This document shows, piece by piece, positions 34,266-34,271 of a stretch of 34,271 bases of DNA. Below the pieces are notes generated by a model, which made no database searches, was not told where the DNA came from, and saw only the letters and a list, made by a program, of their open reading frames with translations. Positions within the stretch are counted from its first letter, which is position 1, and every line of letters starts with the position of its first letter. Origin of the DNA: Alteromonadaceae bacterium (GTDB taxonomy: Bacteria > Pseudomonadota > Gammaproteobacteria > Enterobacterales > Alteromonadaceae); the NCBI GenBank assembly GCA_014872785.1, contig WKFJ01000055.1, forward strand, positions 1-34,271. Direction: 5' to 3'. Position numbers and translations under genes: made by a program.

Positions 34266-34271
34266 CGAAGG

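Overview
The window reads as a chromosomal segment of a marine gammaproteobacterium, most likely from the Alteromonadales (Alteromonas/Glaciecola-like). The base composition is moderately AT-rich. Ribosomal proteins, tRNA operon, RNase R, RlmB and a MotX-like polar-flagellum protein are all of gammaproteobacterial type. This assignment is inference from protein resemblance; there is no rRNA in the window.

Left third (1-12.8 kb), almost all on the minus strand. In transcription order it holds the complete spc operon (rplN-rplX-rplE-rpsN-rpsH-rplF-rplR-rpsE-rpmD-rplO-secY-rpmJ) and the alpha operon (rpsM-rpsK-rpsD-rpoA-rplQ). After a bidirectional terminator and one plus-strand secreted coiled-coil protein come murB-birA-coaX, the tRNA operon Thr(UGU)-Tyr(GUA)-Gly(UCC)-Thr(GGU), and the first 33 codons of tuf. 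The S10 operon that normally precedes rplN is absent, and a GH13 glycosidase lies there instead. The spc-alpha block therefore sits in front of the murB-tRNA-tuf block, a permutation of the usual order. Visible regulation includes an S4-type pseudoknot leader before rpsM, a candidate S8 target at the rplE start, a GC-discriminator promoter for the tRNAs, and a terminator-like hairpin in the rplN leader.

Middle (13-25 kb), accessory genes. These are a GH13 lipoprotein, a large acidic lipoprotein of unknown function, a Tat-exported DUF1569/DinB-like protein, an M3 metallopeptidase lipoprotein, a secreted SASA-type carbohydrate esterase, a GcvA-like LysR regulator divergent from a small secreted protein, and an AraC regulator divergent from a MATE exporter. 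Most are single-gene units with their own hairpin terminators, and several products face the periplasm or outside.

Right part (24-34.3 kb). An exported YtcJ-like amidohydrolase is divergent from ompW, with two FNR-type boxes 50 bp apart between them. Then follow an AIM24/TIGR00266 protein, a PD40-type periplasmic protein, a small TIGR03643/DUF2805 protein, an EAL-domain gene whose 5' end is in another frame, rlmB, rnr, and a motX-like gene with a perfect sigma-28 -10 element. The window ends inside an inverted-repeat element that looks like a dispersed genomic repeat.

The most interesting signals are the EAL gene with a canonical U_UUU_UUC slippery heptamer at the frame switch, the permuted ribosomal superoperon with a possible new attenuator, and the tandem FNR boxes at ompW. 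No convincing new defence or mobile system is present. No gene-free stretch exceeds 300 bases.
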